Numbered from the stretch's first letter, positions 1 through 8,710 are shown. The stretch: DNA of 64,000 nt from Rariglobus sp041662485 (GCA_041662485.1 JBAZSJ010000011.1:49492-113491), one strand, 5' to 3'. Numbers and translations are program-made. The notes: generated from the sequence alone by a model not told the origin.

Positions 1-1
1 A

Positions 2-328
2 AACTTCGAGGCGTTGATCGCGGACCTTCGCAAACGCTACGACCGGGTGTTTTTCGACACGCCTCCGCTTGCCGCGGTGAGCGACGCGCTGATCGTGCTT
101 CCTTTGGTGGACGGCTCCATCTTCACGATCTTTTTCAACAAGGTGCGTCGCAAGGCCGCCCAGTTCAGCGCCAAAAAACTCCTCGAGACCAATGTGCCGG
201 TTTTTGGCGCCGTGCTCAATGGCCTGAATCTTGCGGTGTCCGGCTATTATTACGCCCAGTATTACGACAAGTCCTACAAGGATTATTATGTCGTGATGTC
301 GAAGAACGACACGACGCCCGAGCGCTGA
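2..328 (+). CDS. C-terminal part of a BY-kinase (Wzz/CpsD-type capsule tyrosine kinase), truncated by the window edge
   Basis: The open frame runs in from the left edge. Seen: the stretch DRVFFDTPPLAAVSDA matches the late Walker-type segment (FDTPP...SDA) of bacterial tyrosine kinases that work with polysaccharide co-polymerases. The protein ends in a tyrosine cluster (YYYAQYYDKSYKDYY), as expected for the autophosphorylated tail of the family. Such enzymes sit at the inner membrane and control exopolysaccharide or capsule chain length by cycles of tail phosphorylation. The N-terminal Wzz and Walker A parts lie outside the window, so a one-piece or two-piece architecture cannot be decided. 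A strong hairpin terminator follows at once, so this is probably the last gene of its operon. Confidence 0.8.
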   Translation, partial: NFEALIADLRKRYDRVFFDTPPLAAVSDALIVLPLVDGSIFTIFFNKVRRKAAQFSAKKLLETNVPVFGAVLNGLNLAVSGYYYAQYYDKSYKDYYVVMSKNDTTPER

Positions 329-354
329 TATCATCCGGCGAAGTTTTCCCCAAG

Positions 355-390
355 GCGCGGCTCCAAAACGAGCCGCGCTTTTTATTTTTT
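355..390. terminator. Bidirectional Rho-independent terminator
   Basis: A perfect 9-bp stem GCGCGGCTC / GAGCCGCGC with a 6-nt loop is followed by a T-rich run. It lies between the convergent kinase and tsaC genes and overlaps the last codons of tsaC, so it can serve both. Confidence 0.8.
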
Positions 391-1386
391 GGCGGCGGCG
401 CGGGCGAGTCGGTCGTTGATCGCCATCGCGAGCGCGGATTTCCCTGGTGCTATTTCGGCGTGGATTTTGCGCCAATGGCCGTTGTCCAACTGGCGCAACA
501 TCGCAAACAGGAGATGCGCGGCCAGTGGAAGCCGGCCTTTTTGGGTAAGCCAGAAGACATTCGTGCCTGTGGGATGAGAGGGCTTTGAAAGCAGCAGGGC
601 CGCTTCGTCTGACGGAATGAGTTTCAATCGGGCGGTCGTGAGCTTATGCGCCAAGATCACGGGAGTGCGCGGGCTGTAATGGCGCTCAAGCATCCCGGGT
701 GCCGGGGTCGCCTTTTGCTGTGAGGTGACGGCGTGCCGGACGATGGCTATGGGGCGGTCGAGTATGGACTGGAGGGCTTCACGGGAAATTGCCCCCGGGC
801 GAAGCAGGGCCGGATGAGCAGGATCGCGCAGATCCAGAATGGTTGATTCCAAGCCGATCTCGGCGGCGCCACCATCCAGGATGTGACCGATGCGTTTGCC
901 GAGGCCCGCTCGAACGTGCTCGGCGGTGGTTGGGCTCACATAACCAAAGGGATTGGCACTGGGGGCGGCCAGCGGACATCCGCTGAGGCGGATCAGGCGG
1001 CGAAACAGCGGATGCGCCGGCATGCGCACGGCCACACTGGGCAATCCCGAGGTGACGATGGCTGGAACGCCCGGTTGCTTTGGCAGCACGAGCGTGAGCG
1101 GGCCCGGCCAGAAGGCTTTGGCGACTTTCAACGCATCCGGGCTCAGTTCGGCGATGGTCCGTGCCTGGGCGACGGTGTTGACATGGACAATGAGGGGATC
1201 GTTGGCCGGCCGACCCTTTGCCCGGAAAATCGCTTTGCAGGCCTTGGCGTTCAAGGCGTCGGCGGCGAGTCCGTAAACGGTTTCGGTCGGCGCGGCGACG
1301 AGTCCGCCTTGGGCAAGCACTCTGGCCAGACGGACCATGTTGGTCGGCGTGGGACGGTAAACCCGGGCGAAAAGCTTTGAGGGCAT
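382..1386 (-). CDS. tsaC: L-threonylcarbamoyladenylate synthase (TsaC/Sua5 type)
   Basis: Makes threonylcarbamoyl-AMP from threonine, bicarbonate and ATP, the first step of the t6A37 modification of ANN-decoding tRNAs in the cytoplasm. Seen: the YrdC-domain signature APTETVYGLAADA near residue 35, KGRPANDPLIVH near 58, and SANPFGYVSPT near 145. At 334 residues it is the long Sua5 form, with an extra C-terminal domain after about residue 210, rather than the short TsaC of E. coli. The ATG start places the YrdC domain where the family expects it. It is followed by the shared terminator at 355-390. Identification is firm; only the naming (tsaC versus sua5/ywlC) is a matter of taste. Confidence 0.93.
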   Translation of the reverse strand: MPSKLFARVYRPTPTNMVRLARVLAQGGLVAAPTETVYGLAADALNAKACKAIFRAKGRPANDPLIVHVNTVAQARTIAELSPDALKVAKAFWPGPLTLVLPKQPGVPAIVTSGLPSVAVRMPAHPLFRRLIRLSGCPLAAPSANPFGYVSPTTAEHVRAGLGKRIGHILDGGAAEIGLESTILDLRDPAHPALLRPGAISREALQSILDRPIAIVRHAVTSQQKATPAPGMLERHYSPRTPVILAHKLTTARLKLIPSDEAALLLSKPSHPTGTNVFWLTQKGRLPLAAHLLFAMLRQLDNGHWRKIHAEIAPGKSALAMAINDRLARAAAKK

Positions 1387-1392
1387 GGCACG

Positions 1393-1424
1393 AAAAAGGC
1401 CGGAGGGATAAGCTCCGGCCCTTG
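1393..1424 (-). terminator. Terminator of rpsR
   Basis: Hairpin GGCCGGAG...CTCCGGCC, followed on the minus strand by a T run (AAAAA on the plus strand), directly downstream of the S18 gene. Confidence 0.7.
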
Positions 1425-1446
1425 CTCGTAAAAATGATCTGCGGGC

Positions 1447-1647
1447 TTAGAGCGCCAGAAGATTGTTACGGGACTGTTTGATGGTCTTCGTAACGGCGCG
1501 CTGCTGCTTCGCGGAGAGATGGGTGTATTTGCGCGGAAGGATCTTACCGGTGTCGGTAACGAAGTTGCGCATGGCCTGGGGCGTGGTGAACGGAATGTTC
1601 TCCGCGTTGACGGTCTGCTGGGAGGAGGAGGTTTCGGTCGTGCTCAT
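1447..1647 (-). CDS. rpsR: 30S ribosomal protein S18
   Basis: Small basic protein of 66 residues that binds S6 and helps form the platform of the 30S subunit. Seen: the core TGKILPRKYTHLSAKQQRAV followed by TKTIKQSRN matches the S18 signature (GKILPRR.TG..AK.QR..T..IK.AR). The ATG at 1647 was preferred to an upstream in-frame ATG because the latter adds an unrelated 15-residue lead. The gene stands alone rather than in the usual rpsF-ssb-rpsR-rplI operon, has its own terminator and lies between tsaC and a divergent tRNA. The N-terminal 15 residues are rich in Ser/Thr/Gln and divergent. Confidence 0.92.
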   Translation of the reverse strand: MSTTETSSSQQTVNAENIPFTTPQAMRNFVTDTGKILPRKYTHLSAKQQRAVTKTIKQSRNNLLAL

Positions 1648-1744
1648 TTGAAAAAGGATGTGATAAAAAGCTTTGCAGCCGAGGATTGTCAACCTGCAAT
1701 CCTCCGCCCAACTTGGGCGCTTCTCAGGCGCTCGGTCGCATGTG

Positions 1745-1820
1745 GTCCCCGTAGCTCAAATGGATAGAGCAGGCGTTTCCTAAACGTCATATCCCGGTTC
1801 AATTCCGGGCGGGGGCACCA
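1745..1820 (+). tRNA. tRNA-Arg (anticodon CCT)
   Basis: Full cloverleaf. Acceptor GTCCCCG pairs with CGGGGGC (one G-T pair). D stem is GCTC/GAGC. The anticodon stem GGCGT/ACGTC encloses loop TTCCTAA with anticodon CCT. T arm is CCCGG-TTCAATT-CCGGG. The 3' ACCA is encoded. Reads AGG codons. Confidence 0.95.
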
Positions 1821-1856
1821 GCTTTAAAAAGGAAACGCCTGCCGGGTCGGTTTGGC

Positions 1857-3122
1857 TCAGGCGCGTTTACTTAACACGCTGGTTTCGTAAGCTTTGACTT
1901 CACGCAGCCAGGTGCCGTCGCCGGGGACGTTTTGGCGGCGGCAGTGTTCGGCCCAGACGGCGGCCCAAGGGAGGGATTTGATGTCTTCCATCAGGGCGAG
2001 CCGCGTGGTGTGGTCGCCGGCGGCCTCGGCATCTCGAAGGAGGGCGGTCGGTTCCAGAAGGGCAATGAGCAGAGCCTTCAGGGTGTTGCGGGTGCCGATT
2101 GCCCAGGCGGCCACGCGGTTGATACTGGCGTCGAAGTAGTCGAGGCCGATGTGGGTGCGACCCAAGAAATCGCCGCGCACGAGTTCTTCTGCGATGCCGC
2201 GCAGCGGATCGTCGAGCAACACGACATGGTCGCTGTCCCAGCGCACGCCGCGGCTTACGTGCAACAGCAACTCGGGCGTGAACTGGAGCACCGAGGAAAT
2301 CTTGTCGGCCAGGCCTTCGGTGGGATGGAAGTGGCCGGCGTCGAGGCACACGAGTTTCTGATTCTTCACGGCGTAACCAAGGTAAAATTCGTGCGAACCC
2401 ACGACGTAGCTTTCGGAGCCGATGCCGAAGAGTTTGCTTTCGACGGCGTCCAGCGTGAGACGCGGGTCGAGTTTTTCGGCGAAGATGGCGTCGAGGGAGG
2501 CTTCGAGGCGTTCGCGGGGGGCCTTGCGGTCGGCGGGGACGTCCTTGTAGCCGTCGGGAATCCAGAAATTGGTGACGGTGGTCGAGTCGAGCTGGCGGCC
2601 CATGTCGGCGGCGATGCGGCGGCAGGCGATGCCGTGTTCGATCCAATACTGGCGGATGCCGGCGTCGCGATGGGCGAGGGTGAAGCCGTCGGCGGCCTTG
2701 GGGTGTGCGAAGTAAGTCGGGTTGAAATCGAGGCCGAGACCTTGGGCGCGAGCCCAGTCTATCCAGCTTTGAAATTGGGTGGTCGTGTAGGCGTTGCGCT
2801 CGACCTTGCCCGCGCCGAGGTCGGCGTAGCAGGCGTGGAGATTGAGGCGGTGTTTGCCGGGGATGAGGCGGTAGGCCTGCTCAAGGTCCTGGCGCAGTTC
2901 GGCCAAGGTGCGTGCTTTGCCGGGGTAGTTGCCGGTGGCGGCGAGGCCGCTGCCGGTCAGGGACGCGCCGGCAGTTTCAAAGCCGCCGACGTCGTCGCCT
3001 TGCCAGCAGTGCAGAGAGATGGCGGTGGCGGCGAGGCTCTGGAGGGCTTGATCGGTGTTGATGCCGAGCGCGGCATACTGTTCACGGGCGGTATCGTAAC
3101 GGTCGGAATGGGAGGGAGGCAT
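1857..3122 (-). CDS. rhaA: L-rhamnose isomerase
   Basis: Converts L-rhamnose to L-rhamnulose, the first cytoplasmic step of rhamnose use. Seen: the N-terminal family signature LHCWQGDDVGGFE near residue 40, metal-site segments such as DFNPTYFAH near 135 and CLDAGHFHPTE near 260, and SRGVRWDSDHVV near 290. Length of about 421 residues matches E. coli RhaA (419). The ATG at 3122 is chosen over one four codons upstream because it gives the usual MP/MT...AREQYAALGI beginning. No rhaB or rhaD lies beside it, so partners are elsewhere or the gene is a stand-alone unit. An AT-rich stretch of about 250 bp upstream (3135-3374) must hold its promoter and that of the divergent gsp operon. Confidence 0.95.
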   Translation of the reverse strand: MPPSHSDRYDTAREQYAALGINTDQALQSLAATAISLHCWQGDDVGGFETAGASLTGSGLAATGNYPGKARTLAELRQDLEQAYRLIPGKHRLNLHACYADLGAGKVERNAYTTTQFQSWIDWARAQGLGLDFNPTYFAHPKAADGFTLAHRDAGIRQYWIEHGIACRRIAADMGRQLDSTTVTNFWIPDGYKDVPADRKAPRERLEASLDAIFAEKLDPRLTLDAVESKLFGIGSESYVVGSHEFYLGYAVKNQKLVCLDAGHFHPTEGLADKISSVLQFTPELLLHVSRGVRWDSDHVVLLDDPLRGIAEELVRGDFLGRTHIGLDYFDASINRVAAWAIGTRNTLKALLIALLEPTALLRDAEAAGDHTTRLALMEDIKSLPWAAVWAEHCRRQNVPGDGTWLREVKAYETSVLSKRA

Positions 3123-3374
3123 GATCAACAGCATGCGAATAAGGTGGAGCGCGGCGATATCTCTTGGTTGTTATTTTGCGACAGCATATTGGATTTTTTA
3201 TTACGTATGTGGTGGTGTCTGGCATTTAATATCCACGGATCGCGACAAACATTGAGGCGAGACGGGTGCTGATCTTGGCAGGGGCCACAGTCCGTGGATT
3301 TTCACAATGAAGTGGCTTTTAATTGGCGGGCTGCGCAACTTTTTCGTCTGACCATCGTCACCCCTTCATTGAAT

Positions 3375-3821
3375 ATGCGTTATAACTCTCGGACTCCTCT
3401 CGCGGCTCAGCGTCGCGCGTTTACCCTTCTCGAAATTCTCGTCGTGCTCGCCATCATCGGCCTGCTCGTCGGCCTTGCGGTGAATAACGTGGGAGGAATT
3501 TTTGGGAAAAACCAAGTGGCCATCACCGGTCTGTTTGTTAATTCCAGCATCAAGACGCCGCTCACCTCGTATCGCATCGACATGGGGGATTATCCTTCGA
3601 ATGAGGAGGGGCTGCAGGCCCTTCTCACCGCGCCGCAAAACAACGCCGACCGCTGGCAGGGGCCTTATCTGGACGTGAAGGGCAACAAACTTCCGGCTGA
3701 TCCCTGGGGTGAGCCTTACGTTTACCACTATCCCGGCGTTAAAAACAAACTGGGCTTCGATATCTACTCCAAGGGACCGGACAAGGCCGACGGCACGCCC
3801 GACGATATCGGCAACTGGTAA
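3375..3821 (+). CDS. gspG: Type II secretion major pseudopilin GspG
   Basis: Main subunit of the periplasmic pseudopilus that drives export of folded proteins through the outer membrane. Seen: prepilin cleavage motif RRAFTLLEILVVLAIIGLL, with Ala in place of the common Gly at -1 and Glu at +5, and the GspG fold with NEEGLQALLTAP and the calcium-loop region DPWGEPYVYHYPG, ending in SKGPDKADGTPDDIGNW. The start at 3375 gives a short basic leader of about 15 residues. It begins a seven-gene run in canonical G-H-I-J-K-L-M order in which most joints overlap or nearly touch, so it is almost certainly one operon. The C-D-E part of the machine is not in the window; gspF is at 50.4 kb. Confidence 0.95.
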   Translation: MRYNSRTPLAAQRRAFTLLEILVVLAIIGLLVGLAVNNVGGIFGKNQVAITGLFVNSSIKTPLTSYRIDMGDYPSNEEGLQALLTAPQNNADRWQGPYLDVKGNKLPADPWGEPYVYHYPGVKNKLGFDIYSKGPDKADGTPDDIGNW

Positions 3822-3832
3822 CGTTCCGAACC

Positions 3833-4381
3833 ATGCCTCAACCTGCCCCAAGGCTCGCGGGTGGCGGGTCGGTGTTTCCGCGGCGTCCGCGCCATGCCGG
3901 ATTTACCCTGCTCGAAATCCTGGTCGTGATCGGGCTGATCGCGCTGCTCTCCGGCGTGCTGATCGTCGGGACTTCGCGATTGCTCGGCGACCGCCAGGCT
4001 TCGGCGGACGAGATTTTCTGGAAGACGGTAGGCGAGGTCCGCAAGTCGGCGCTGCTCGACAACCGCGACATCCGTCTGCGCTTCGACGAGAAGACGAAGG
4101 AGTTTGTCGCGGGCTCGGGCGAGCTGGAGCGTCGCTTTCCCTTCGCGCCGCGCGAGGCGATGACCGTTGATTTTATGGCTCCGTCGTCGGTCGGTTCCTC
4201 CGCGTCCATTCTGATCGCGGGGCAGCTTGTCGAGACGCAGACGCTGCCTTCCGTGATGTTTTATGGCGACGGCACCTGCGCGCCCTTTCGGGTGCAGCTT
4301 AAGGGCAAAATCTCCGCCAGCATCCTGGAAATTGATCCATGGACGTGCGCGCCCATCCTGAAAACCCAGCCGCAATCATGA
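3833..4381 (+). CDS. gspH: Minor pseudopilin GspH
   Basis: A prepilin-type N-terminus (HAGFTLLEILVVIGLIALL, cleavage after Gly, Glu at +5) is followed by a Gly-rich hydrophobic helix and a small beta domain, about 182 residues in all. It is assigned as GspH from its place directly after gspG and before gspI plus its size; sequence beyond the pilin helix is poorly conserved in this family. The leader before the cleavage site is long (about 23 residues, Pro/Arg/Gly-rich), so a later start is possible. It is expected to join the I-J-K tip complex of the pseudopilus. Overlaps gspI by 4 bp. Confidence 0.82.
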   Translation: MPQPAPRLAGGGSVFPRRPRHAGFTLLEILVVIGLIALLSGVLIVGTSRLLGDRQASADEIFWKTVGEVRKSALLDNRDIRLRFDEKTKEFVAGSGELERRFPFAPREAMTVDFMAPSSVGSSASILIAGQLVETQTLPSVMFYGDGTCAPFRVQLKGKISASILEIDPWTCAPILKTQPQS

Positions 4382-4836
4382 CGCCGCGCCGTTCCGCATT
4401 CACGCTGCTCGAGGTGCTCGTGGCGCTGGCGATTTTCGCCATGGCGGCGGTGGTGCTCGGCGGTTCCTATCTCAACGTCCTCAACGGCTACGAGGTCGCG
4501 AGGCGCGCGACCGTGAGCAATCCCGACGTGGCGTTCGCCCGGACGGCGCTGCTGGCCCAGGCCGACGTGGATTTGGCGCGGCAGGGAGCGGAATTCGACG
4601 CCGCCGACGGGCGGCACGTGCGCTGGACCGCGACGATCGACCCGACCACGGTGGCGGATCTTTTCACGGTCACGTTCGAGTGCGAGATCTCCGGAACGGG
4701 CCTGTCGGAGCCGCAAAAGACGAAGCAGGTCTTCCGCGTGCTGCGCCCCACCTGGTCGCAGGCGACCGACCGGACCACGCTCCGCGCCAACGCCAAGGAC
4801 CGCATCCTCCAGATCCAGCAAAAGGTGAACCAATGA
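4378..4836 (+). CDS. gspI: Minor pseudopilin GspI
   Basis: The class III signal RRSAFTLLEVLVALAIFAMA (Ala at -1, Glu at +5) begins within 10 residues of the ATG. The 152-residue length and position between gspH and gspJ fit GspI, which nucleates the pseudopilus tip with GspJ and GspK in the inner membrane. The start overlaps the gspH stop by ATGA and the end overlaps gspJ the same way, supporting translational coupling. An in-frame upstream extension (from 4339) is rejected because it would bury the leader inside gspH. Confidence 0.87.
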   Translation: MTPRRSAFTLLEVLVALAIFAMAAVVLGGSYLNVLNGYEVARRATVSNPDVAFARTALLAQADVDLARQGAEFDAADGRHVRWTATIDPTTVADLFTVTFECEISGTGLSEPQKTKQVFRVLRPTWSQATDRTTLRANAKDRILQIQQKVNQ

Positions 4837-5471
4837 GAAAGGCGTTCACCCTCCTCGAAATCCTGGTCGCCCTCGCGCTCACCGCGCTGGTGCTGGTCGC
4901 GCTCAACACCTTTGTGTTTTCGATGGGCGAACTGTGGGGCCGCAACTCCGACCTCCGCCTCTTCGACCGGCATGTGCGCGCGGTTTCGCGGTTCCTCGAA
5001 AACGAGCTGCGCGTCGCCGCGCTTCCGCCGAACGGCGACGCCAAGACCTCGCCTTTTCCCGTGCTCGACGTCCGCACGCAGGGCAACGGCACGGAGACGC
5101 TGCTCACCTTCGAGCTGCCCGAGGGCTGCCGGCTCTTTGTCTGGCCGGGGCAACCGCTGCCCGAGGTCGTGTGCGCGCTCAGCATCCGCCAAGGCGCGGG
5201 TCTGGTGATGCTCTGGCATTCCCGGCTTGAAAAAGATTTCGACGACCAGCCGCCGCGCGAGACCGTCGTCTCCGCGCTGGTGACCGAGCTGAGTTACGAC
5301 TACTACGACGACGGTTTCAAAAACTGGAAAAACCAGACGACGCTTCAAAAGGACGGCACCGGCCAATACCTGGTGCCGCAGCGCCTGCGCATGAAGTTCG
5401 TCTATCGCACCCACACGCAGGAAGTGTTCATTCCGATTCCCGCGGTCGCGCAAGGGCTCCCGCCGTCCTGA
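4833..5471 (+). CDS. gspJ: Minor pseudopilin GspJ
   Basis: Starts MRKAFTLLEILVALALTALV, a very short leader of 3 residues with the +5 Glu, followed by about 190 residues with the mixed beta domain expected of GspJ. Forms the tip complex of the type II pseudopilus with GspI and GspK. The ATGA overlap with gspI supports this start. It ends one base before gspK. The same Ala at -1 is seen in GspG, GspI and GspJ here, so the cognate prepilin peptidase presumably tolerates it. Confidence 0.87.
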   Translation: MRKAFTLLEILVALALTALVLVALNTFVFSMGELWGRNSDLRLFDRHVRAVSRFLENELRVAALPPNGDAKTSPFPVLDVRTQGNGTETLLTFELPEGCRLFVWPGQPLPEVVCALSIRQGAGLVMLWHSRLEKDFDDQPPRETVVSALVTELSYDYYDDGFKNWKNQTTLQKDGTGQYLVPQRLRMKFVYRTHTQEVFIPIPAVAQGLPPS

Positions 5472-5472
5472 C

Positions 5473-6669
5473 ATGAGTGACGATGCAAAGCTTCAAATCT
5501 TGGTCGGGCCCTACGGGGCACGCCGCGGGTCCGTGCTCCTCATCGTGCTGGTGACGCTGGTCTTCGCGGCCTCCGCGCTCACGCTGTTCATCGAGAAGGC
5601 GGGCACCGACCTGTTGGTTGATATCCGTGAGGTCGACGCGGCGCGCCTGCGCCTCGAGGCCTACTCTGCGCTCGAGACGACCATCGGCGTGCTGGAGGAT
5701 TTTCGCATCGTGGGCAACGGCCTGCACGGTCCCGCCGAGGGCTGGGGCGATCCGCTGGGCTTTGCCGATTACCAGCCGATGGAGGAGGGCAACACTGTCG
5801 AGGTGACGCTCGAGGACGAAAGCGCCAAGCTTCCGCTGGCCTCCGTCAAACCCGAGGTGCTTACCGATCTCTTCAAATACTGGCAGGTGCAGCAGGACCA
5901 GGCCGAGCAGCTCACGGACGCGTTGATGGGCTGGATGAAAAAAGACTACGTCGCCACGTCCACGAACGCCCCTCGCATCGCGGACTACGAGGGAACTCCG
6001 CAGCCCTTTGATCCGCCGTTCCGTCCGCTCCGCTCGTTCTCCGAACTGTCGGCGATCGAGGGCGTCGTGCGCAGCTCGTTTTTTGACGAGGCGGGCCAGC
6101 CCAACGATCTCCACCGGCATTTCACGGAGACATTTTCGCTCTACCGGTTCAAGGCGCCCAACATCAACGGCAACAAGCTCGAGCCCTTGCTCGCGCAGTC
6201 CATCTACGACGACCAGCAGCAGCAGCGCGTGACCGAATACCTCACGGGCGCGGGCACCTACCAGACGCAGGGGCCGGGATTCTTCAAGACCACGCGCACC
6301 GTCGGCGCCGTCGCGGGCGGCCAGCCCGCCAAGCTCGGCTACGGCACGACCGTCGCCGCGCTGCGAATCACCGTAACGGTCCGCCATGGACGCGCGTCTT
6401 TCCAGCTGACCGCCGTGGTTGCGCCCGAAGGCGGCGCCACGGCCGTGCCTCCCAGCAACGTCACCAGCACCACCACCACCGAGACCGATAGCACGGGAAC
6501 CGCCGAGACCAACACCACCGACCAGAGCGCCCAGCCCTCGAAGGCGCAGGCCTCGGTCGCCGCCACGGCGGTGCCGGTTTCGACCGATTTGAAATACCCG
6601 TTTACGTTTTTGGAAATTCGTGAGAATGATAAACCCGTTTTGCCTCCTCCCGCCCCCACCGAACCGTGA
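5473..6669 (+). CDS. gspK: Pseudopilin tip protein GspK
   Basis: 398-residue protein with the GspK-type N-terminus ARRGSVLLIVLVTLVFAASA, which lacks the +5 Glu as is usual for this subunit, then a large alpha domain with SAM-like elements (for example LTDALMGWMKKDYV near 150). GspK caps the pseudopilus tip. The C-terminal part (about 315-380) is a low-complexity Thr/Ser/Ala-rich linker (TSTTTTETDSTGTAETNTT), unusual for the family and possibly a lineage-specific tail. Overlaps gspL by 4 bp. Confidence 0.87.
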   Translation: MSDDAKLQILVGPYGARRGSVLLIVLVTLVFAASALTLFIEKAGTDLLVDIREVDAARLRLEAYSALETTIGVLEDFRIVGNGLHGPAEGWGDPLGFADYQPMEEGNTVEVTLEDESAKLPLASVKPEVLTDLFKYWQVQQDQAEQLTDALMGWMKKDYVATSTNAPRIADYEGTPQPFDPPFRPLRSFSELSAIEGVVRSSFFDEAGQPNDLHRHFTETFSLYRFKAPNINGNKLEPLLAQSIYDDQQQQRVTEYLTGAGTYQTQGPGFFKTTRTVGAVAGGQPAKLGYGTTVAALRITVTVRHGRASFQLTAVVAPEGGATAVPPSNVTSTTTTETDSTGTAETNTTDQSAQPSKAQASVAATAVPVSTDLKYPFTFLEIRENDKPVLPPPAPTEP

Positions 6670-7823
6670 GCAACCCACTTTCCTCGCTTAAGCGCTTTCT
6701 CCCCGCACCGCCGCCGCGCAAGGTCGTGGTCCTGCCCGACGCGCTCTTTTTCGTGCGCGCGGTGCCGGTCGCCGAGGGCGCCGTCGCCGCCGACGTGTCC
6801 GGCCAGGTCGAGCTGGCTCTTGAGGTGATCGCTCCGTTTCCCATCGCGCAGCTTTACTACGGGTATCACTGGAAGCCGGGCGCGAACCACGCGCTGGTTT
6901 TTGCCGCCTACCGGAAACGTTTCACGAGCGACGATGTCGAGACGTGGGCCGGAGCCGAGGCGATCCTTCCGGCGTTCGCCGCCTCGCTCGGCGAGGCGCC
7001 CGCGGCCGCCACGACGCTGGTCATTGCCGGCTCTGACTGCCTGACGGCGGTCCACTACGGCGATGCGAGCGGCGTGCCGACCCAGGTGCGCATCGAGTCG
7101 CTTCCCGCCGAGGCGACGGACGACGACCGGGCCGCCGCGCGCGACGCGCTGCTGAAGCCGCTGGGAGGCACGATCACGACCGTCGAGATCGGCGCGACGC
7201 CGCAGCTCGATCCGGAGTCTCCGCAGGGCGAGTTTGTTTTCCGCTCCGGTGACACATCCGCGCATTTCACCGCGACCGAGATCGAGTCGCTCGACGTGCG
7301 CGACAAGGCCGAGCTCGCCGCGCGCCGCCGGGCGCACGCGCGCGACGTCATTCTCTGGCGCACGTTTCTCGGGTGCGCGGCGGCCATCGCGCTTTCGCTT
7401 TTCCTCGAGCTGGCGCTGGTCGGCGGCGGCCTGTGGCAAAAACAGCGGTTGGCCGTGATCGCGCGGCAGTCGCCCGTCGTGAACACCATCATGACCTCGC
7501 AGAGCCTCGCCACCCGCATCGACGAGCTCTCCACCAAGCGGCTCATGCCGTTTGAAATGCTCGCGCTGCTCAACTCGAAGCGTCCGCCCACGATCCAGTT
7601 CATGCGCACGGTGACCAGCGGACTCTACAAGCTCGAGGTCGAGGCGCAGACGAATTCCTCGGCCGACATCAACGTTTACCGCGCCGCGCTCAACGAGCTG
7701 CCCGAGTGCGAAAAGGCCGAGGTGATCGACCCGCGCAGCCGCGACGGCGTGTCCACCTTCCGCCTTGTGGTCACGTTCAAGCCCGACGCCTTCAAGCCTG
7801 AGACGGAGGCCAACCAGTCATGA
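6666..7823 (+). CDS. gspL: GspL-like inner-membrane assembly platform protein
   Basis: 385 residues: a cytoplasmic actin-like domain (about 1-235), one transmembrane helix near 240-262 (FLGCAAAIALSLFLELALVGGG), then a periplasmic ferredoxin-like domain. This is the plan of GspL, which links the GspE ATPase to the pseudopilus platform. Identification rests on order and topology more than on motifs. It starts with GTG at 6666, overlapping the gspK stop (GTGA), and overlaps gspM by ATGA. A PilM/PilN-like fusion is the main alternative. Confidence 0.75.
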   Translation: MSNPLSSLKRFLPAPPPRKVVVLPDALFFVRAVPVAEGAVAADVSGQVELALEVIAPFPIAQLYYGYHWKPGANHALVFAAYRKRFTSDDVETWAGAEAILPAFAASLGEAPAAATTLVIAGSDCLTAVHYGDASGVPTQVRIESLPAEATDDDRAAARDALLKPLGGTITTVEIGATPQLDPESPQGEFVFRSGDTSAHFTATEIESLDVRDKAELAARRRAHARDVILWRTFLGCAAAIALSLFLELALVGGGLWQKQRLAVIARQSPVVNTIMTSQSLATRIDELSTKRLMPFEMLALLNSKRPPTIQFMRTVTSGLYKLEVEAQTNSSADINVYRAALNELPECEKAEVIDPRSRDGVSTFRLVVTFKPDAFKPETEANQS

Positions 7824-8353
7824 AAGCGCTCAAAGCCTTTTTCCTCAGCCGCCTGTTGCGCGAGAAACTCCTCCTGCTCGCGTTCGTGCTGATCGGCGCG
7901 GCCATCTGGCTCTCCAGCGTGAGCGACCGCGTGGGCGTGCGCTGGCGCGAGATCCGCACCACCTCGACCGATCTCGACGTGCAGCAGCGCTGGCTGGTGC
8001 AGCGCGAGCGCATCGAGAAGGAGGCGAGCCTCGCCATCGCGCATCTCGATCCCTCGCTGACCTTCGACAGCGTGCGCCTGCAGAGCGAAATCAACTCGAT
8101 GGCGCGCGAGGCCGGCCTGTCGAAATACGACGTGACCGACAGCCGCGACCTGAGCACGAGCCAGTTTGCGGTGCACTCGGTGCAGTTTTCCGTGCGCAAC
8201 GCCGACCTCGGCTCGCTGGTGAATTTTTACAAGGAGCTGAGCAAGCGGGCGCCCTACATGGGCATCGAGCAGTTCTCCCTCGCGAGCAACCGGGCCGACC
8301 CCACCCAGCTCAACGTCTCCTGGCGCGTGAGCTCGGTCGAGATCGTGAAGTGA
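7820..8353 (+). CDS. gspM: GspM-like inner-membrane protein
   Basis: 177 residues with one N-terminal transmembrane helix (about 15-35, LREKLLLLAFVLIGAAIWL), a coiled-coil-prone stretch (IRTTSTDLDVQQRWLVQRERIEKE) and a small periplasmic domain. Size, topology and the place after gspL fit GspM/PilO-type proteins that pair with GspL. It is the last gene of the gsp operon; no clear terminator hairpin is seen directly behind it. Confidence 0.72.
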   Translation: MKALKAFFLSRLLREKLLLLAFVLIGAAIWLSSVSDRVGVRWREIRTTSTDLDVQQRWLVQRERIEKEASLAIAHLDPSLTFDSVRLQSEINSMAREAGLSKYDVTDSRDLSTSQFAVHSVQFSVRNADLGSLVNFYKELSKRAPYMGIEQFSLASNRADPTQLNVSWRVSSVEIVK

Positions 8354-8568
8354 AGCCCATCAGACGGGATCTCGTGTAGTCCGCCTCAAATGGCATGTCA
8401 TTAGTCGCAGGATTAACGGCGTGACTACACTAGCCGCGTTTTGTCCGTTTGCTAACAAACAACGGCCAGTCTTCCCCCCCTCGGATTCCTGACGGGCGAG
8501 GTCCCATTGGAAGGCGCGGATCATCGGGCGATTGGAGGGGGCGGCCCGCACGTGGCTTGGGCCGCGTT

Positions 8569-8668
8569 GGTGAAAGCACGCCCCCGAGGTAAGGTTGTCA
8601 AACCCGTGCCGGCCGCGATGGGAAGCCGTCGCTGGTGAAAGCACGCCCCCGAGGTAAGGTTGTCAAAC
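8569..8668. repeat. Two exact 35-bp direct repeats, 65-bp period
   Basis: Positions 8569-8603 and 8634-8668 are identical, starting GGTGAAAGCACG and ending GGTTGTCAAAC. The 30 bp between them is unrelated. Only two copies are present, so it is not a CRISPR array; it may be a small dispersed or tandem repeat. Confidence 0.85.
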
Positions 8669-8710
8669 GGGACTTATACAAGCTCCTGAGATCCGTCCCA
8701 GATGACGATG

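Noticed and set aside
1932..3272. 446-codon plus-strand frame over rhaA
   Set aside because: Antisense to a well-conserved rhamnose isomerase; composition typical of a shadow ORF.
8569..8668. Possible CRISPR array
   Set aside because: Only two repeats and one spacer, repeat not palindromic at its ends, no cas genes in the window.
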